Below, piece after piece: positions 26,056-37,753 of a stretch of 64,000 nucleotides of DNA; position 1 is the first letter of the stretch, and each line of letters starts with the position of its first letter. The stretch is from an uncultured Alistipes sp. (GTDB taxonomy: Bacteria; Bacteroidota; Bacteroidia; Bacteroidales; Rikenellaceae): positions 1-64,000 of the forward strand of contig CAJTLJ010000002.1 of assembly GCA_910577475.1 (NCBI GenBank), read 5' to 3'. Both the position numbers and the translations under genes were made by a program. The notes under the pieces were generated by a model. The model did no database searches. It saw nothing but the letters and a program-made list of their open reading frames with translations, and was not told where the DNA came from.

Positions 26056-26063
26056 TACCTTTG
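26056..26063 (+). promoter_or_regulatory. -7 element of rpsO promoter
   Basis: TACCTTTG matches TAnnTTTG 67 nt before the rpsO ATG. The leader between them could host autoregulation by S15, known in other bacteria, but no conserved structure was recognised. Confidence 0.6.
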
Positions 26064-26130
26064 CGCCACGCTCTGGCGTCATTCGGTAAGGAGGATACGT
26101 CGTAGAGTGCAACTTAAAAATCTTAAGAAA

Positions 26131-26403
26131 ATGGGTTATTTAACCGCAGAGAAAAAGCAAGAGCTTTTCGGCCAGTACGGCAAGTCTAACACCGATACGG
26201 GTTCTCCCGAGAGCCAGATCGCCCTGTTTTCGTACCGTATCAACCACCTTACGAACCATCTGAAGAGCAACAAGCACGACTTCGGCACCCAGCGCGCCCT
26301 GCTGCGCCTGGTCGGCAAGCGCCGTCAGCTGTTGGAGTACCTGAAGGTGGTTGACATCGAGCGCTACCGCTCCATCGTCAAGACGTTGAACCTCCGCAAA
26401 TAA
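26131..26403 (+). CDS. rpsO: 30S ribosomal protein S15
   Basis: The 90-residue protein is standard S15 (DTGSPESQIALFSYRINHLT, LLRLVGKRRQLLEYLK), which binds 16S helix 22 early in 30S assembly. The start at MGYLTAEKK follows a purine-rich TTAAGAAA leader. It is followed by a GC hairpin and then pnp, the classic rpsO-pnp order. Confidence 0.97.
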   Translation: MGYLTAEKKQELFGQYGKSNTDTGSPESQIALFSYRINHLTNHLKSNKHDFGTQRALLRLVGKRRQLLEYLKVVDIERYRSIVKTLNLRK

Positions 26404-26423
26404 GCCTGCGAGGTCGATAAATG

Positions 26424-26451
26424 GGGCCCCCGAATGCGTGGGGCCCTATTT
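26424..26451 (+). terminator. rpsO terminator / rpsO-pnp intercistronic hairpin
   Basis: GGGCCCC (26424-26430) pairs with GGGGCCC (26440-26446), followed by TATTTTA. It sits between rpsO and pnp, so it probably both ends rpsO messages and allows some read-through into pnp. Confidence 0.75.
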
Positions 26452-26483
26452 TACGAAAGAAAATCACATTTGGAAGTTATATT

Positions 26484-28694
<2,211 letters not shown>

Positions 28695-28723
28695 CCGAAA
28701 GGAACAATCCGAAAAGTTTTTTT

Positions 28724-28753
28724 ACGGGGTGGATTTTTTCCACCCCGTTTTTC
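28724..28753 (+). terminator. pnp terminator
   Basis: ACGGGGTGGA (28724-28733) pairs with TCCACCCCGT (28739-28748), followed by TTTTTC. It lies 29 nt past the pnp stop. Confidence 0.9.
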
Positions 28754-28775
28754 GTACGGGAACGAAAATAATTAC

Positions 28776-28783
28776 TATATTTG
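28776..28783 (+). promoter_or_regulatory. -7 element of the TPR/OmpA-like lipoprotein gene
   Basis: TATATTTG is a full -7 match about 104 nt before the ATG at 28887. A TTCG about 21 nt upstream is a weak -33 candidate. Confidence 0.55.
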
Positions 28784-28886
28784 CATCGTTCCGGTATGCG
28801 CTTCCGGCGGGTCGAACACCGCAGAAGAGGTTTCGGACGGAAAAAGAGACAAACAGAACAAACAACACATTAAAACCAAATTCGTT

Positions 28887-30617
28887 ATGAAAAACATCCT
28901 GAAAATGGGCCTCGTGCTCATGGCCGGCGCACTGGTGTTCTCCAGCTGCAACTGCTTCAAGAAGATGGCGAAGAACCGCGACGATGTTCAGATCACCTGC
29001 AACCCCGAGGTTCTGACCCTGAACAACGGCAAGGTCGTTGCCGACATCAGCGTCAACATCCCCGCCAAATACTTCAACGCCAAGGCCGTGGCTAAAGTAA
29101 CCCCCGTTATCGTGTTCGAGGGCGGCGAGGTGGCCGGCACCCCCAAGTACTACCAGGGTTCGAAGGTGGACGAGAACTACACCGTAGTCGACAAGAAGGC
29201 TTCGGGAGTCTACACCCAGCATGTCGAGTTCCCCTATGACGCCCGCATGCGTCAGAGCGAACTGCAGCTCCGCATCGAGATCAAGTGCCCGAAGGGCGGC
29301 TGCAAGGAGCTGACGCTCATCAACGCCAACACCGGCGCCCTGCCCACCGAGTCCGAGGCCGCCCTGCTGGCTACCGAGTCTCCCGAGGGTCTGGCGCTGC
29401 GCAAGCACTTCGGTCTGACCGTTGCTTACGGCGTGAACACGCTGCAGTCCGATCTGGACTACGCATCGGCAATGGTTCCCATGGCCAACGACTACAAGAA
29501 GGTAACCACCACGGAGACCTCGGTGGACATCATCTACCGCATCAACGACTCGAAGGTGTCGAGAGGTGCCGTGAAGGGTCTGGACGGCTTCAAGGAGAAC
29601 GTGGACGAGACCATGCAGAACGACCGCGCCACCCAGCACATCTCGGTGAAGGGCTACGCTTCGCCCGACGGTCCCGAGACCTTCAACGACAAGCTGTCGA
29701 AGGCTCGTTCGGAGTCGGGTAAGGCCGCTGTCGCCAAGCTGCTCAAGGATTCGGGTCTGGAGGTGGACGCCGCCGCTTACGGTGAGGACTGGGACGGTCT
29801 GAAGGAGCTGGTGGAGAACTCCAACATCCAGGACAAGAACCTCATTCTTCAGGTGCTGAGCCTCTACAGCTCGTCCGCACAGCGCGAGAGCGAGATCAAG
29901 AACATGGCCAGCGTATTCAACGAGCTGAAGAGCGACGTGCTGCCCAAACTCCGCCGTTCGAAGGTGGTGAACAGCACCGATCTGATGGGCAAGACCGACG
30001 CCGAGATCATGGAGCTGGTAAATGCCAAGAAATACGGCGAACTCTCGAACGAGGAGCTGCTCTACGCTGCCGAGTCGCTGGTGAAGTGCGGCGAGCAGAA
30101 GGTGGCCGTACTGGAGTACACCGCCAAGCAGTACAAGGACGTCCGCGCCTACAACAACCTGGGTATCGCCCTGGCCGAGAACGGCGATCAGGCCGCTGCG
30201 CTGAAGGCTTTCGAGCAGGCTGCCAAGCTGGGCTCGACCGACGCCGCCCTGAGCAACAACCTGGCTCTGGCTAACCTGGCTAACGGCAACGTGGCCGAGG
30301 CCGCCAAGTATTCGCAGGCCGCCGACAAGAAGGCCAAGGCTCTGGCTGCCGCCGCTCAGGGCAACTACAGCGAGGCTGCCAGAAACCTGACGGGCATCAA
30401 TGCCGCCATCGCCTACACGATGAACAAGGACTACGCCGCTGCGAAGAACGCCATCGCCAAGGAGACCTCGGCCGAGGCCGACTACCTGCGCGCCGTAATC
30501 GCCCAGAAGGAGGGTGATCTGGCTACCGCCAAGGCTCAGCTGAACAGCGCCATCGCCAAGAATCCCGAGCTGGCCAAGAAAGCCGCTACGGATGTCAATC
30601 TGAAGGGCGTCAACTAA
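28887..30617 (+). CDS. TPR/OmpA-like periplasmic lipoprotein
   Basis: The 576-residue lipoprotein has a signal ending VFSSC (Cys21, followed by NCFKKMAKN). Next comes a beta-rich domain (about 30-140), an OmpA-like stretch (about 240-285, HISVKGYASPDGPETFNDKL) and C-terminal TPR-like Ala-rich helices (about 370-570, AYNNLGIALAENGDQAAALK). The OmpA-like part suggests envelope or peptidoglycan contact and the TPRs protein binding. A precise function is not known to me. The residues after Cys21 lack an acidic surface-export signal, so a periplasm-facing lipoprotein is inferred. Codon use resembles a highly expressed gene. It has its own promoter and terminator. Confidence 0.8.
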   Translation: MKNILKMGLVLMAGALVFSSCNCFKKMAKNRDDVQITCNPEVLTLNNGKVVADISVNIPAKYFNAKAVAKVTPVIVFEGGEVAGTPKYYQGSKVDENYTVVDKKASGVYTQHVEFPYDARMRQSELQLRIEIKCPKGGCKELTLINANTGALPTESEAALLATESPEGLALRKHFGLTVAYGVNTLQSDLDYASAMVPMANDYKKVTTTETSVDIIYRINDSKVSRGAVKGLDGFKENVDETMQNDRATQHISVKGYASPDGPETFNDKLSKARSESGKAAVAKLLKDSGLEVDAAAYGEDWDGLKELVENSNIQDKNLILQVLSLYSSSAQRESEIKNMASVFNELKSDVLPKLRRSKVVNSTDLMGKTDAEIMELVNAKKYGELSNEELLYAAESLVKCGEQKVAVLEYTAKQYKDVRAYNNLGIALAENGDQAAALKAFEQAAKLGSTDAALSNNLALANLANGNVAEAAKYSQAADKKAKALAAAAQGNYSEAARNLTGINAAIAYTMNKDYAAAKNAIAKETSAEADYLRAVIAQKEGDLATAKAQLNSAIAKNPELAKKAATDVNLKGVN

Positions 30618-30642
30618 TTGTCGACCCCGACAAAGCGAAAGG

Positions 30643-30667
30643 CCGGACCGGTTGGTCCGGTCTTTTT
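30643..30667 (+). terminator. terminator of the TPR/OmpA-like lipoprotein gene
   Basis: CCGGACC / GGTT / GGTCCGG (30643-30660) followed by TCTTTTTC, 26 nt after the stop. Confidence 0.88.
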
Positions 30668-30729
30668 CGTTCTCATCCGACTTCGGATGCAGGTACGGAA
30701 TCTTTTTTCACGAAATTTGCAGAACCCCG

Positions 30730-30760
30730 TTTGCGAATTGTCCGGAAATCGCTATATTTG
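30730..30760 (+). promoter_or_regulatory. deoC promoter
   Basis: TTTG (30730-30733), 19 nt, TATATTTG (30753-30760): a perfect match to the Bacteroidetes consensus. It ends 76 nt before the deoC ATG. Confidence 0.8.
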
Positions 30761-30836
30761 CGTAGAAAAGTCTCTCCGGAAGCGAACGGCAGGAGACCCG
30801 GACCCCGGAAACGATCACGAGCTAACAACGATATCT

Positions 30837-31715
30837 ATGGAATACGCAACCAAATTGCAGGAGTATGCACCGGCCCCCTCGGCGGAGGAGGTCGACGCTG
30901 AAGTGGCCCGCATCCGCGAAGCCGCCCTGCGCAATATGAACGTCGAAACCTGCAAGTTCTGCTATTCGGCCATCGACCTGACGACCCTTTCGTGCAACGA
31001 TTCGGAGGAGTCGGTGACCCGGTTTGCCGAGCGGGCGGTGGCCTTCTACAAGGACTACCCCGAGATTCCCAATGTGGCCTCGATCTGCATCTATCCCTCG
31101 TTCGTGGAGACGGTAGGCGTTGCGGTGGACGGCACCCCGATGCGCATCACGAGCGTCGCCGGGGGGTTTCCGGCCGCGCAGACCTTCCTGGAGGTGAAGA
31201 TGCTGGAAGTGTCGATGGCCGTGGAGAACGGCGCCGACGAGGTGGATATCGTCCTCAACGTAGGCAAGATGCTCAAAGGACACTACGACGAGGCAGCCAA
31301 CGAGGTGGAGATGATCCGCGGCGAGATGGGCGAAGAGATCACCCTGAAGGTCATCATCGAATCGGGAGCCCTGAAGAGCCCCGATCTGATCCGGAAGGCG
31401 TCGCTGCTCTCCATGTTCGCCGGCACGGACTTCGTGAAGACCTCGACGGGCAAGATCGACGTGGCCGCCACGCCCGAAGCGGCGGTCGTCATGTGCCGCG
31501 CCATTCGCGACTATTACGAGAAGACGGGCCGCAAGGTGGGCTTCAAGGCCGCCGGCGGTGTCCGCACGCCCGAAGATGCCGTCCTCTACTACACCATCGT
31601 GGAGGAGATTCTGGGCAAGGAGTGGCTGACGACCGATCTGTTCCGCATCGGCGCCTCCTCGGCCGCCAACAACCTGCTCTCGACCATCGTGGGCCACGAT
31701 GTGAAGTACTTCTGA
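30837..31715 (+). CDS. deoC: deoxyribose-phosphate aldolase
   Basis: The 292-residue TIM-barrel enzyme splits 2-deoxyribose-5-phosphate into glyceraldehyde-3-phosphate and acetaldehyde in deoxynucleoside breakdown. The Schiff-base lysine lies in FVKTSTGK, the first catalytic Asp region is DEVDIVLNVGK, and GFKAAGGVRTPEDA is the phosphate-binding end. Start MEYATKLQEYAP is set by the perfect promoter upstream, since longer in-frame extensions would cross it. Monocistronic, with a strong bidirectional terminator behind. Confidence 0.95.
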   Translation: MEYATKLQEYAPAPSAEEVDAEVARIREAALRNMNVETCKFCYSAIDLTTLSCNDSEESVTRFAERAVAFYKDYPEIPNVASICIYPSFVETVGVAVDGTPMRITSVAGGFPAAQTFLEVKMLEVSMAVENGADEVDIVLNVGKMLKGHYDEAANEVEMIRGEMGEEITLKVIIESGALKSPDLIRKASLLSMFAGTDFVKTSTGKIDVAATPEAAVVMCRAIRDYYEKTGRKVGFKAAGGVRTPEDAVLYYTIVEEILGKEWLTTDLFRIGASSAANNLLSTIVGHDVKYF

Positions 31716-31730
31716 AGTCCCAATCCCTGA

Positions 31731-31763
31731 AAAAGGGAGGTGCACCATGCACCTCCCTTTTTC
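31731..31763. terminator. bidirectional terminator after deoC
   Basis: AAAAAGGGAGGTGCA (31731-31745) and TGCACCTCCCTTTTT (31749-31763) form a perfect 15-bp stem with A/T flanks, giving a U-run on both strands. It serves deoC and could also serve the leftward S41-protease unit. Confidence 0.88.
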
Positions 31764-31866
31764 ATTCACGGTCGCCTCTTCCATCGGATTCCGGCAAAGG
31801 CCAGAACGGCTCCACGCGCACTCCCGCGGCGGAACGGGCTGAAGACCGTCGCTTTTCATCCGGCTT

Positions 31867-32121
31867 TTACTCTTCCCGTCTACCTACCTGCACCGAATCC
31901 CGTCCGGAGATCAGCTCCGTCGGGAGCGTATCCGCTGCGGTTTCCGGCGTTTCGGCCGCCGGTCCGGGCTTCGGGGAATAGGGGGCCGGCTGTGTAGGGA
32001 TTTCAGTCGCCGGCCGCCCGTCCAGCACCATCGACGAGAAATCATGACGGTTCAGCGCCACCAGCACCATGACCGCCAGCGACGCCAGCACGGCCAGCGT
32101 ACCGATCGTTCTCTTAATCAT
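31867..32121 (-). CDS. small single-pass membrane protein downstream of the S41 protease
   Basis: The 84-residue product begins with a transmembrane or signal segment (about 6-24, IGTLAVLASLAVMVLVALN), followed by a Pro-rich, low-complexity tail with no known domain. Its start overlaps the end of the S41 protease gene by 8 nt, consistent with translational coupling, and codon use fits the neighbours. I do not recognise the family. A chance frame cannot be fully excluded. The stretch 31764-31866 downstream shows nothing else. Confidence 0.5.
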   Translation of the reverse strand: MIKRTIGTLAVLASLAVMVLVALNRHDFSSMVLDGRPATEIPTQPAPYSPKPGPAAETPETAADTLPTELISGRDSVQVGRREE

Positions 32122-33745
32122 TCTCTTCTTGTTTTAACACCTCGATGGCCCGCGTTATCACGGGGTCCACCGGGTGGATGTTCGCATAGAATCCGATATC
32201 CTCCAGCACCGTATTGCGGCCGATGTAGGCCCGCAGCTGCGCTTCGATCAACCGCCTCGAACGGGCGATGTCGCCGCGGACGGGGGCTACCCCCTTACGG
32301 GCGGCGTAGCGGATGAAATCCTCGACCAGCGTCCGGTCGCCGTCCAGCGCGGCCTGCAACTCGGGCAGGGTCCGCACGGCTTCCAGCCGTTCACGATGGC
32401 GGTCGGCGTACTCGATGGTATAGCGATAGAGGATATTCCGCCCCGAAACCTGAATGAAGTAGGGACTCAAATCGGTCGTGTCGACCGGCACGAAGATGTC
32501 GGGCATGATGCCTCCGCCTCCGTAGACCGTGCGCCCCTTCGGCGTGGTGAACCGCAGCGAGTCGGCGAAGCGGATGCTGTCGGCCGAGAAGAGCTCGTTG
32601 TGTTCGTAGCGGTTCCAGAGGTCCATTTCATAGCTCTCGCCGTCGCCGTTGGTATAGGGTTTCTGTATGGATCGTCCCGTGGGGGTATAGTAGCGGGCCG
32701 TGGTGAGCCGCAACGCCGATCCGTCGTTGTAGGGTATCTGCTGCTGTACGAGCCCCTTGCCGAACGAGCGGCGGCCGATGATCGTACCGCGGTCGTTGTC
32801 CTGCACCGCCCCGGCCAGAATCTCGCTCGACGAGGCGCTCCCCTCGTCGATCAACACGGCCAGTTTCAGGTCGGTCGAACCGCCGCCGGAGCTGTATTCG
32901 CGCAGCTGTTTGTGGTTGCGGTCCTCGGTATAGACGATCAGCTGCCCCTCGGGCAGGAATTCGTCGGCGATCCGGATCGCCTGATCCAGATAACCGCCTG
33001 TATTGCCGCGCAGGTCGAAGATCAGCCCCGTCATCCCCTCGTCCCGCAGCCTGCGGAGTGCCTGCACGAGCTCGGCATGGGAGGTGCGGGCGAATTGCGA
33101 GAGCTTCACGTAGCCGATCCCGGGGGCGATCAGAAAGGCCGCCTCGATGCTCTTCATCGGTATCACGTCGCGCGTGACGGTCACCTCCACCTCGTCGGCT
33201 ATGCCCTGCCGCTGCAAGGCAAGGCGCACCTGCGTGCCGCGGGGGCCGCGCAGCCGCCTGACGACGAGGTCCTGCGGAATTTTCCGTCCGGCCACCAGCG
33301 AGTCGTCGATCCGCACGATGCGGTCGCCGGCCTTCACGCCGGCCTTGTCGCTGGGCCCGCCGTGGATGACGTTCAGCACGATCACCGTGTCGGTAGCCAT
33401 GTTGAACACCACGCCGATGCCGTCGAACTCCCCTTCGAGAGGTTCGTTCACGGCCTGCATCTCCGAAGCCGGAATGTATACCGAGTGGGGGTCGAGCTCC
33501 TCGACCAGCAGGGGAATCACGTGCTCGGCGAGCGAGTCGAGCGATACGGAGTCGACATACTGGTGCTCGATCAGCGAGAGCGTATAGGAGAGCTTGTTGT
33601 CGGGCAGCGAGATGCGGTTGAGCATCCCGCGCAGCTGTGATTCGGCGCTCGTACGCCCCAGAAACTGTCCCAACAGCAGTCCCAGCACCACACCCACGGC
33701 CAGCAGCAGGGGGAAGAGAACCGTATGTCGCGAATTACGATACAT
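32114..33745 (-). CDS. S41-family C-terminal processing peptidase (CtpA-like)
   Basis: The 543-residue protease has an N-terminal membrane anchor (about 9-28), a PDZ domain (about 105-190, GGPSDKAGVKAGDRIVRID) and an S41 catalytic domain. The serine lies in DEGSASSSEILAGA, the lysine in SFGKGLVQQ, and FDLRGNTGGYLDQA is the family strand. It degrades or trims periplasmic proteins from the C-terminus. The gene follows the DUF3078 gene by 8 nt and overlaps the small membrane protein gene, so the three form an operon. Complete. Confidence 0.94.
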   Translation of the reverse strand: MYRNSRHTVLFPLLLAVGVVLGLLLGQFLGRTSAESQLRGMLNRISLPDNKLSYTLSLIEHQYVDSVSLDSLAEHVIPLLVEELDPHSVYIPASEMQAVNEPLEGEFDGIGVVFNMATDTVIVLNVIHGGPSDKAGVKAGDRIVRIDDSLVAGRKIPQDLVVRRLRGPRGTQVRLALQRQGIADEVEVTVTRDVIPMKSIEAAFLIAPGIGYVKLSQFARTSHAELVQALRRLRDEGMTGLIFDLRGNTGGYLDQAIRIADEFLPEGQLIVYTEDRNHKQLREYSSGGGSTDLKLAVLIDEGSASSSEILAGAVQDNDRGTIIGRRSFGKGLVQQQIPYNDGSALRLTTARYYTPTGRSIQKPYTNGDGESYEMDLWNRYEHNELFSADSIRFADSLRFTTPKGRTVYGGGGIMPDIFVPVDTTDLSPYFIQVSGRNILYRYTIEYADRHRERLEAVRTLPELQAALDGDRTLVEDFIRYAARKGVAPVRGDIARSRRLIEAQLRAYIGRNTVLEDIGFYANIHPVDPVITRAIEVLKQEEND

Positions 33746-33753
33746 GTCGGAGT

Positions 33754-34923
33754 TTATTTATTCTTAAAAGTATAGGCGAATCCCACGCTCAGCAGAGTCT
33801 GGGTCTGCACGTCGTAGTTCTGCGCCCGGTTATAGTAGAGCTGGAAATTGATCTGCGTGGAGATGTATTTCGTGGCCTTGATCTCGACGGTATTCTCCCA
33901 GCGCACGATGGGGTGGATGGCCAGCGTGGGCTTGCGGCCGATCTTCTGGGCCATCGGCACCGGCAGTTCGTTCCAGGCGTCGAAATTGTCGTTGTAGGCC
34001 CCCAGGGTCCAGAACTTGTTTTTCGAGTTCATGTCGGTGATCCAGCCGTAGAAGGAGTAGAGCGAGGTGCGGTAGCGGAACCATCCGTTCCTGCCCCAGG
34101 TGCGGTCGAAATCGATCTGAATCGACGAACCGCCCTCCCACTTGGAGGTGGCGTCGGGATCCTCGATACCGTAGAGCAGCTTGCTGTTGACGATGTTGCC
34201 CGCCTCGTCGACGCTGTTGCCGCGAATGGCCGCGCTCTCGACGAAGGTGGCGCTCAGGGCCAGCGGCGAGAGGTTGATCTTCACCGGGAAGCTCTTCTTG
34301 GGGCAGACGTAGTTGAAACCGACCGAGATGTCGAGGTAACCCGGGGTCATGAAACGGCTCTTGCGGTGCTCGGCACCCTGCTCGGTACGCGACACGTAGC
34401 CGTTGGCGAACTGGCTGCGGAACTTCAGGATCGAACCGAACGACCAGTTCTTCGAGAATTTGTATGCCGGGGCGGTCGAGATCTGGAATTCGTCCTGATT
34501 CTTGAACCAGATGCCCTCTTCCGAACCGTCGGCATTCTCCACGCGCATCCGGTTGTAGCCGAACTTGCCTTCGGCCTTGGTCTCGATGGTGAACTTCTCC
34601 TTGGTGAAGATGTGATGCAGACGCAGGGCGGCGATCACGGCGATGGAGTTGTCGCCGCCGGCCGACTCGATCCAGGCGTCGTTGTAGGAGGTCAGCGTGC
34701 CTTGCAGCGACGTGCCGAACTCCAGGAAATTACGCTCCTTGCGAATGGCGGCCCGCTCGGCCCGGTAGCGGGCTTCGTTGAAATAGTCGGCATCGGCCGA
34801 TGTGGTCTTGATCCGCTCCTTGAACTCGGCCTTTTTGCCGGCGTTCACTTCGTCGATAGAGATCTGTGCGGCAGCGGGCAGGACCGTCAGCACGCACAAC
34901 AAGGTCCAGTAAAAATTCTTCAT
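33754..34923 (-). CDS. DUF3078 outer-membrane-type protein
   Basis: The 389-residue protein starts with a cleavable signal (MKNFYWTLLCVLTVLPAAAQ). It is rich in alternating aromatic beta strands, ending LLSVGFAYTFKNK, like an outer-membrane beta-barrel. The arrangement (NFLEFGTSLQGTLTSYNDAW, SFYGWITDMNSKNKFWTLGAY) matches DUF3078 proteins of Bacteroidetes. Function is unknown; co-transcription with the S41 protease hints at an envelope role. On the reverse strand a -7 box TAAATTTG (34974-34967) lies 44 nt upstream. Confidence 0.82.
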   Translation of the reverse strand: MKNFYWTLLCVLTVLPAAAQISIDEVNAGKKAEFKERIKTTSADADYFNEARYRAERAAIRKERNFLEFGTSLQGTLTSYNDAWIESAGGDNSIAVIAALRLHHIFTKEKFTIETKAEGKFGYNRMRVENADGSEEGIWFKNQDEFQISTAPAYKFSKNWSFGSILKFRSQFANGYVSRTEQGAEHRKSRFMTPGYLDISVGFNYVCPKKSFPVKINLSPLALSATFVESAAIRGNSVDEAGNIVNSKLLYGIEDPDATSKWEGGSSIQIDFDRTWGRNGWFRYRTSLYSFYGWITDMNSKNKFWTLGAYNDNFDAWNELPVPMAQKIGRKPTLAIHPIVRWENTVEIKATKYISTQINFQLYYNRAQNYDVQTQTLLSVGFAYTFKNK

Positions 34924-34970
34924 AGCAAGAGATTACAGTACTTATGTGCATCGGGGTTTTTCGGCACAAA

Positions 34971-35003
34971 TTTAGGCAATTATTTATAAAATCCCTATTT
35001 TTG
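34971..35003 (+). promoter_or_regulatory. nfo promoter
   Basis: TTTA (34971-34974, one mismatch), 21 nt, TATTTTTG (34996-35003). It ends 28 nt before the nfo ATG. Confidence 0.6.
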
Positions 35004-35031
35004 CAGACAGATTGAAAAAAGCTCTTACACG

Positions 35032-35880
35032 ATGAAATACTTCGGTGCACACGTCAGTGCGGCGGGAGGCGTGGAGAACGCTCCGCGCAACGCAGCCGCC
35101 ATCGGAGCCACGGCTCTGGCTCTCTTCACGAAAAACCAACGTCAGTGGAGCGCGCCCGCGCTCACCCCGGCACAGATCGACGCCTTTCGCAAGGCATGCG
35201 CCGAGACGGGCTACGCACCGGAGCAGATTCTGCCCCACGACACCTATCTGATCAACCTTGGACACCCCGAGGAGGAGGGACTCGAGAAGTCGCGCCGCGC
35301 CTTCGAGGAGGAGATGGCCCGCTGTCAGGCCCTGGGGCTGGACCGGCTGAACTTCCATCCGGGCAGCCACCTGCGCAAAATCTCCGAGGAGGAGTCGCTC
35401 GACCGCATCGCCGCCTCGATCAACCGGGCTCTGGAGCGCACCCGCGGAGTCACGGCCGTGATCGAGAACACGGCCGGGCAGGGTTCGAACCTCGGCTACA
35501 GTCTCGGACAGCTGGCCTATCTGATCGAACGGGTGGAAGACAAGTCGCGCGTGGGGGTCTGCATAGACACCTGCCACGCCTTCGCCGCGGGCTACGACCT
35601 TTCGTCGCCGGCGACCTGCGACCGCTTCTTCGAGGAGTTCGACCGCATCGTCGGATTCCGCTACCTGCGGGGCATGCACCTGAACGACGCCCTGAAGCCC
35701 TGCGGCAGCCGGGTCGACCGCCACGCCCCGCTGGGCGACGGCGCCATCGGCTGGGAGTGTTTCCGCTACATCGCCCGCGACAGCCGTTTCGACGGCATTC
35801 CCCTGATTCTGGAGACGCCCGACGAGAGCCGATGGCCGGCCGAAATCGCCGCTCTGAAAGCATTTGTGGCGGAAAAATAG
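35032..35880 (+). CDS. nfo: deoxyribonuclease IV (endonuclease IV, Nfo)
   Basis: The 282-residue TIM-barrel AP endonuclease cleaves DNA 5' to abasic sites in base-excision repair. Zinc-ligand motifs of the family are complete: [62 protein letters not shown] and LILETP. The length is typical. A promoter lies just upstream. It precedes lysS, which has its own -7 element. Confidence 0.95.
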   Translation: MKYFGAHVSAAGGVENAPRNAAAIGATALALFTKNQRQWSAPALTPAQIDAFRKACAETGYAPEQILPHDTYLINLGHPEEEGLEKSRRAFEEEMARCQALGLDRLNFHPGSHLRKISEEESLDRIAASINRALERTRGVTAVIENTAGQGSNLGYSLGQLAYLIERVEDKSRVGVCIDTCHAFAAGYDLSSPATCDRFFEEFDRIVGFRYLRGMHLNDALKPCGSRVDRHAPLGDGAIGWECFRYIARDSRFDGIPLILETPDESRWPAEIAALKAFVAEK

Positions 35881-35902
35881 AGGCGCTTCGGATTATTTTT
35901 GC

Positions 35903-35910
35903 TAACTTTG
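35903..35910 (+). promoter_or_regulatory. -7 element of lysS promoter
   Basis: TAACTTTG matches TAnnTTTG, 84 nt before the lysS ATG; no clear -33 element. Confidence 0.5.
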
Positions 35911-35994
35911 TGCGCGTTTTCGGACCCGGAAGCGACGTGCCGTCGCACGACGCGGTGTCCGCACCGGATCGAATATCGAACAATAAGGATAACT

Positions 35995-37722
35995 ATGACT
36001 ATCGAACTCAGCGAACAGGAGCAGCTGCGGCGCCAGTCGCTCACCGCGCTCCGCAACATGGGCATCGACCCCTATCCCGCCGCCCGCTTCGAGGTGACGG
36101 CTTCGGCCAGGGAGATTGCCGAGAACTACGACCCAGAACAGGGAAACTATCAAGAGGTGCGCATCGCCGGCCGCATCATGTCGCGGCGCATCATGGGCAG
36201 CGCCTCCTTCTTCGAGCTGCAGGACCACTCGGGACGCATTCAGGTCTACATCCGTCGCGACGACGTATGCCCCGAGGGCGACCCCACGCTCTACAACACC
36301 GTTTTCAAGAAGCTGCTCGACATCGGCGACTTCATCGGCGTGGAGGGCTTCGCGTTCCATACCAATACGGGTGAACTCTCCGTGCACTGCAAGTCGTTCA
36401 CCGTCCTTTCGAAGTCGCTGCGCCCCCTGCCCGTCGTCAAGGAGAAGGACGGCCAGACCTTCGACGCCTTCACCGATCCCGAGGTGCGCTATCGCCAGCG
36501 CTACGTCGATCTCGCGGTCAACCCGCAGGTCCGGGAGGTGTTCGTGAAGCGGGCCAAAATCATGGCTACCATGCGCGACTTCTTCAACGAGCGCGGCTAT
36601 CTGGAGGTCGAGACCCCCATTCTCCAACCCATTCCCGGCGGCGCTTCGGCCCGTCCGTTCATCACGCACCACAACTCGCTGGACGTAGACCTCTACCTGC
36701 GCATCGCCACGGAGCTCTACCTCAAGAAGCTGATCGTGGGCGGATTCGAGGGCGTCTACGAATTCGGCAAGAACTTCCGCAACGAGGGCATGGACCGCAC
36801 GCACAACCCCGAGTTCACCTGCATGGAGATCTACGTGGCCTATAAGGACTACATCTGGATGATGGAGTTCACCGAGCAGATGCTCGAGCGGGTGGCGATG
36901 GCTACCAACGGCACCACGGAGCTCACCATCGACGGCAAGCCGATCTCGTTCAAGGCTCCCTTCCGACGCCTGACGATGACCGACGCCATCCGCGAAAAGA
37001 CCGGCTACGACATCACGGGGCAGAGCGAGGAGCAGCTGCGCGAGGCCTGCAAGCGGCTGAACGTCGAGATCGACGACACGATGGGCAAGGGCAAGCTGAT
37101 CGACGCCATCTTCGGCCAGTACTGCGAAGAGGAGCTGATTCAGCCCACCTTCATTACCGACTACCCCTGCGAGATGTCGCCCCTTTGCAAGCGGCACCGC
37201 TCGAATCCCGACCTAACGGAGCGCTTCGAGCTCTTCGTGAACGGCAAGGAGCTCTGCAACGCCTACTCGGAGCTGAACGACCCCATCGACCAGCTGGAGC
37301 GCTTCCAGGAACAGTTGCGCCTCTCGGAAAAGGGCGACGACGAGGCGATGTTCATCGACATGGACTTCGTACGCGCGCTGGAGTACGGCATGCCCCAATG
37401 CTCGGGCATGGGTATCGGCATCGACCGTCTGACAATGTTCATGACCGACCAGAGCTCCATTCAGGACGTTCTCTTCTTCCCGCAGATGCGTCCCGAAAAG
37501 AAGCCCGTGAACGATCCGGAGGAGAGATATACCGCCATCGGCATTCCCGCGGAGTGGGTGCCCGTCATCCAGAAGATGGGCTATCTGACCGTCGACTCGC
37601 TGAAGAAGCTCGCCCCGGGCAAGTTCTTCAACGACCTCTGCGGCTTCAACAAGAAAAACAAGCTGGGGCTCAAGGCCCCCTCGATGGAGGAGGTGAAGGG
37701 CTGGTGCGCCCCCGAAGAGTAG
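35995..37722 (+). CDS. lysS: lysyl-tRNA synthetase (class II)
   Basis: The 575-residue enzyme has an N-terminal OB-fold anticodon-binding domain (about 50-160) and a class II core. Motif 2 is [20 protein letters not shown] and motif 3 is [17 protein letters not shown]-terminal extension of about 70 residues after motif 3 ([19 protein letters not shown]), seen in Bacteroidetes LysRS, has helix-hairpin-helix-like character. Start at [13 protein letters not shown]. tpiA follows after 31 nt, so the two may be co-transcribed. Confidence 0.95.
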   Translation: MTIELSEQEQLRRQSLTALRNMGIDPYPAARFEVTASAREIAENYDPEQGNYQEVRIAGRIMSRRIMGSASFFELQDHSGRIQVYIRRDDVCPEGDPTLYNTVFKKLLDIGDFIGVEGFAFHTNTGELSVHCKSFTVLSKSLRPLPVVKEKDGQTFDAFTDPEVRYRQRYVDLAVNPQVREVFVKRAKIMATMRDFFNERGYLEVETPILQPIPGGASARPFITHHNSLDVDLYLRIATELYLKKLIVGGFEGVYEFGKNFRNEGMDRTHNPEFTCMEIYVAYKDYIWMMEFTEQMLERVAMATNGTTELTIDGKPISFKAPFRRLTMTDAIREKTGYDITGQSEEQLREACKRLNVEIDDTMGKGKLIDAIFGQYCEEELIQPTFITDYPCEMSPLCKRHRSNPDLTERFELFVNGKELCNAYSELNDPIDQLERFQEQLRLSEKGDDEAMFIDMDFVRALEYGMPQCSGMGIGIDRLTMFMTDQSSIQDVLFFPQMRPEKKPVNDPEERYTAIGIPAEWVPVIQKMGYLTVDSLKKLAPGKFFNDLCGFNKKNKLGLKAPSMEEVKGWCAPEE

Positions 37723-37753
37723 AAAACATAACGAACATAAAAGAATTTGTATC

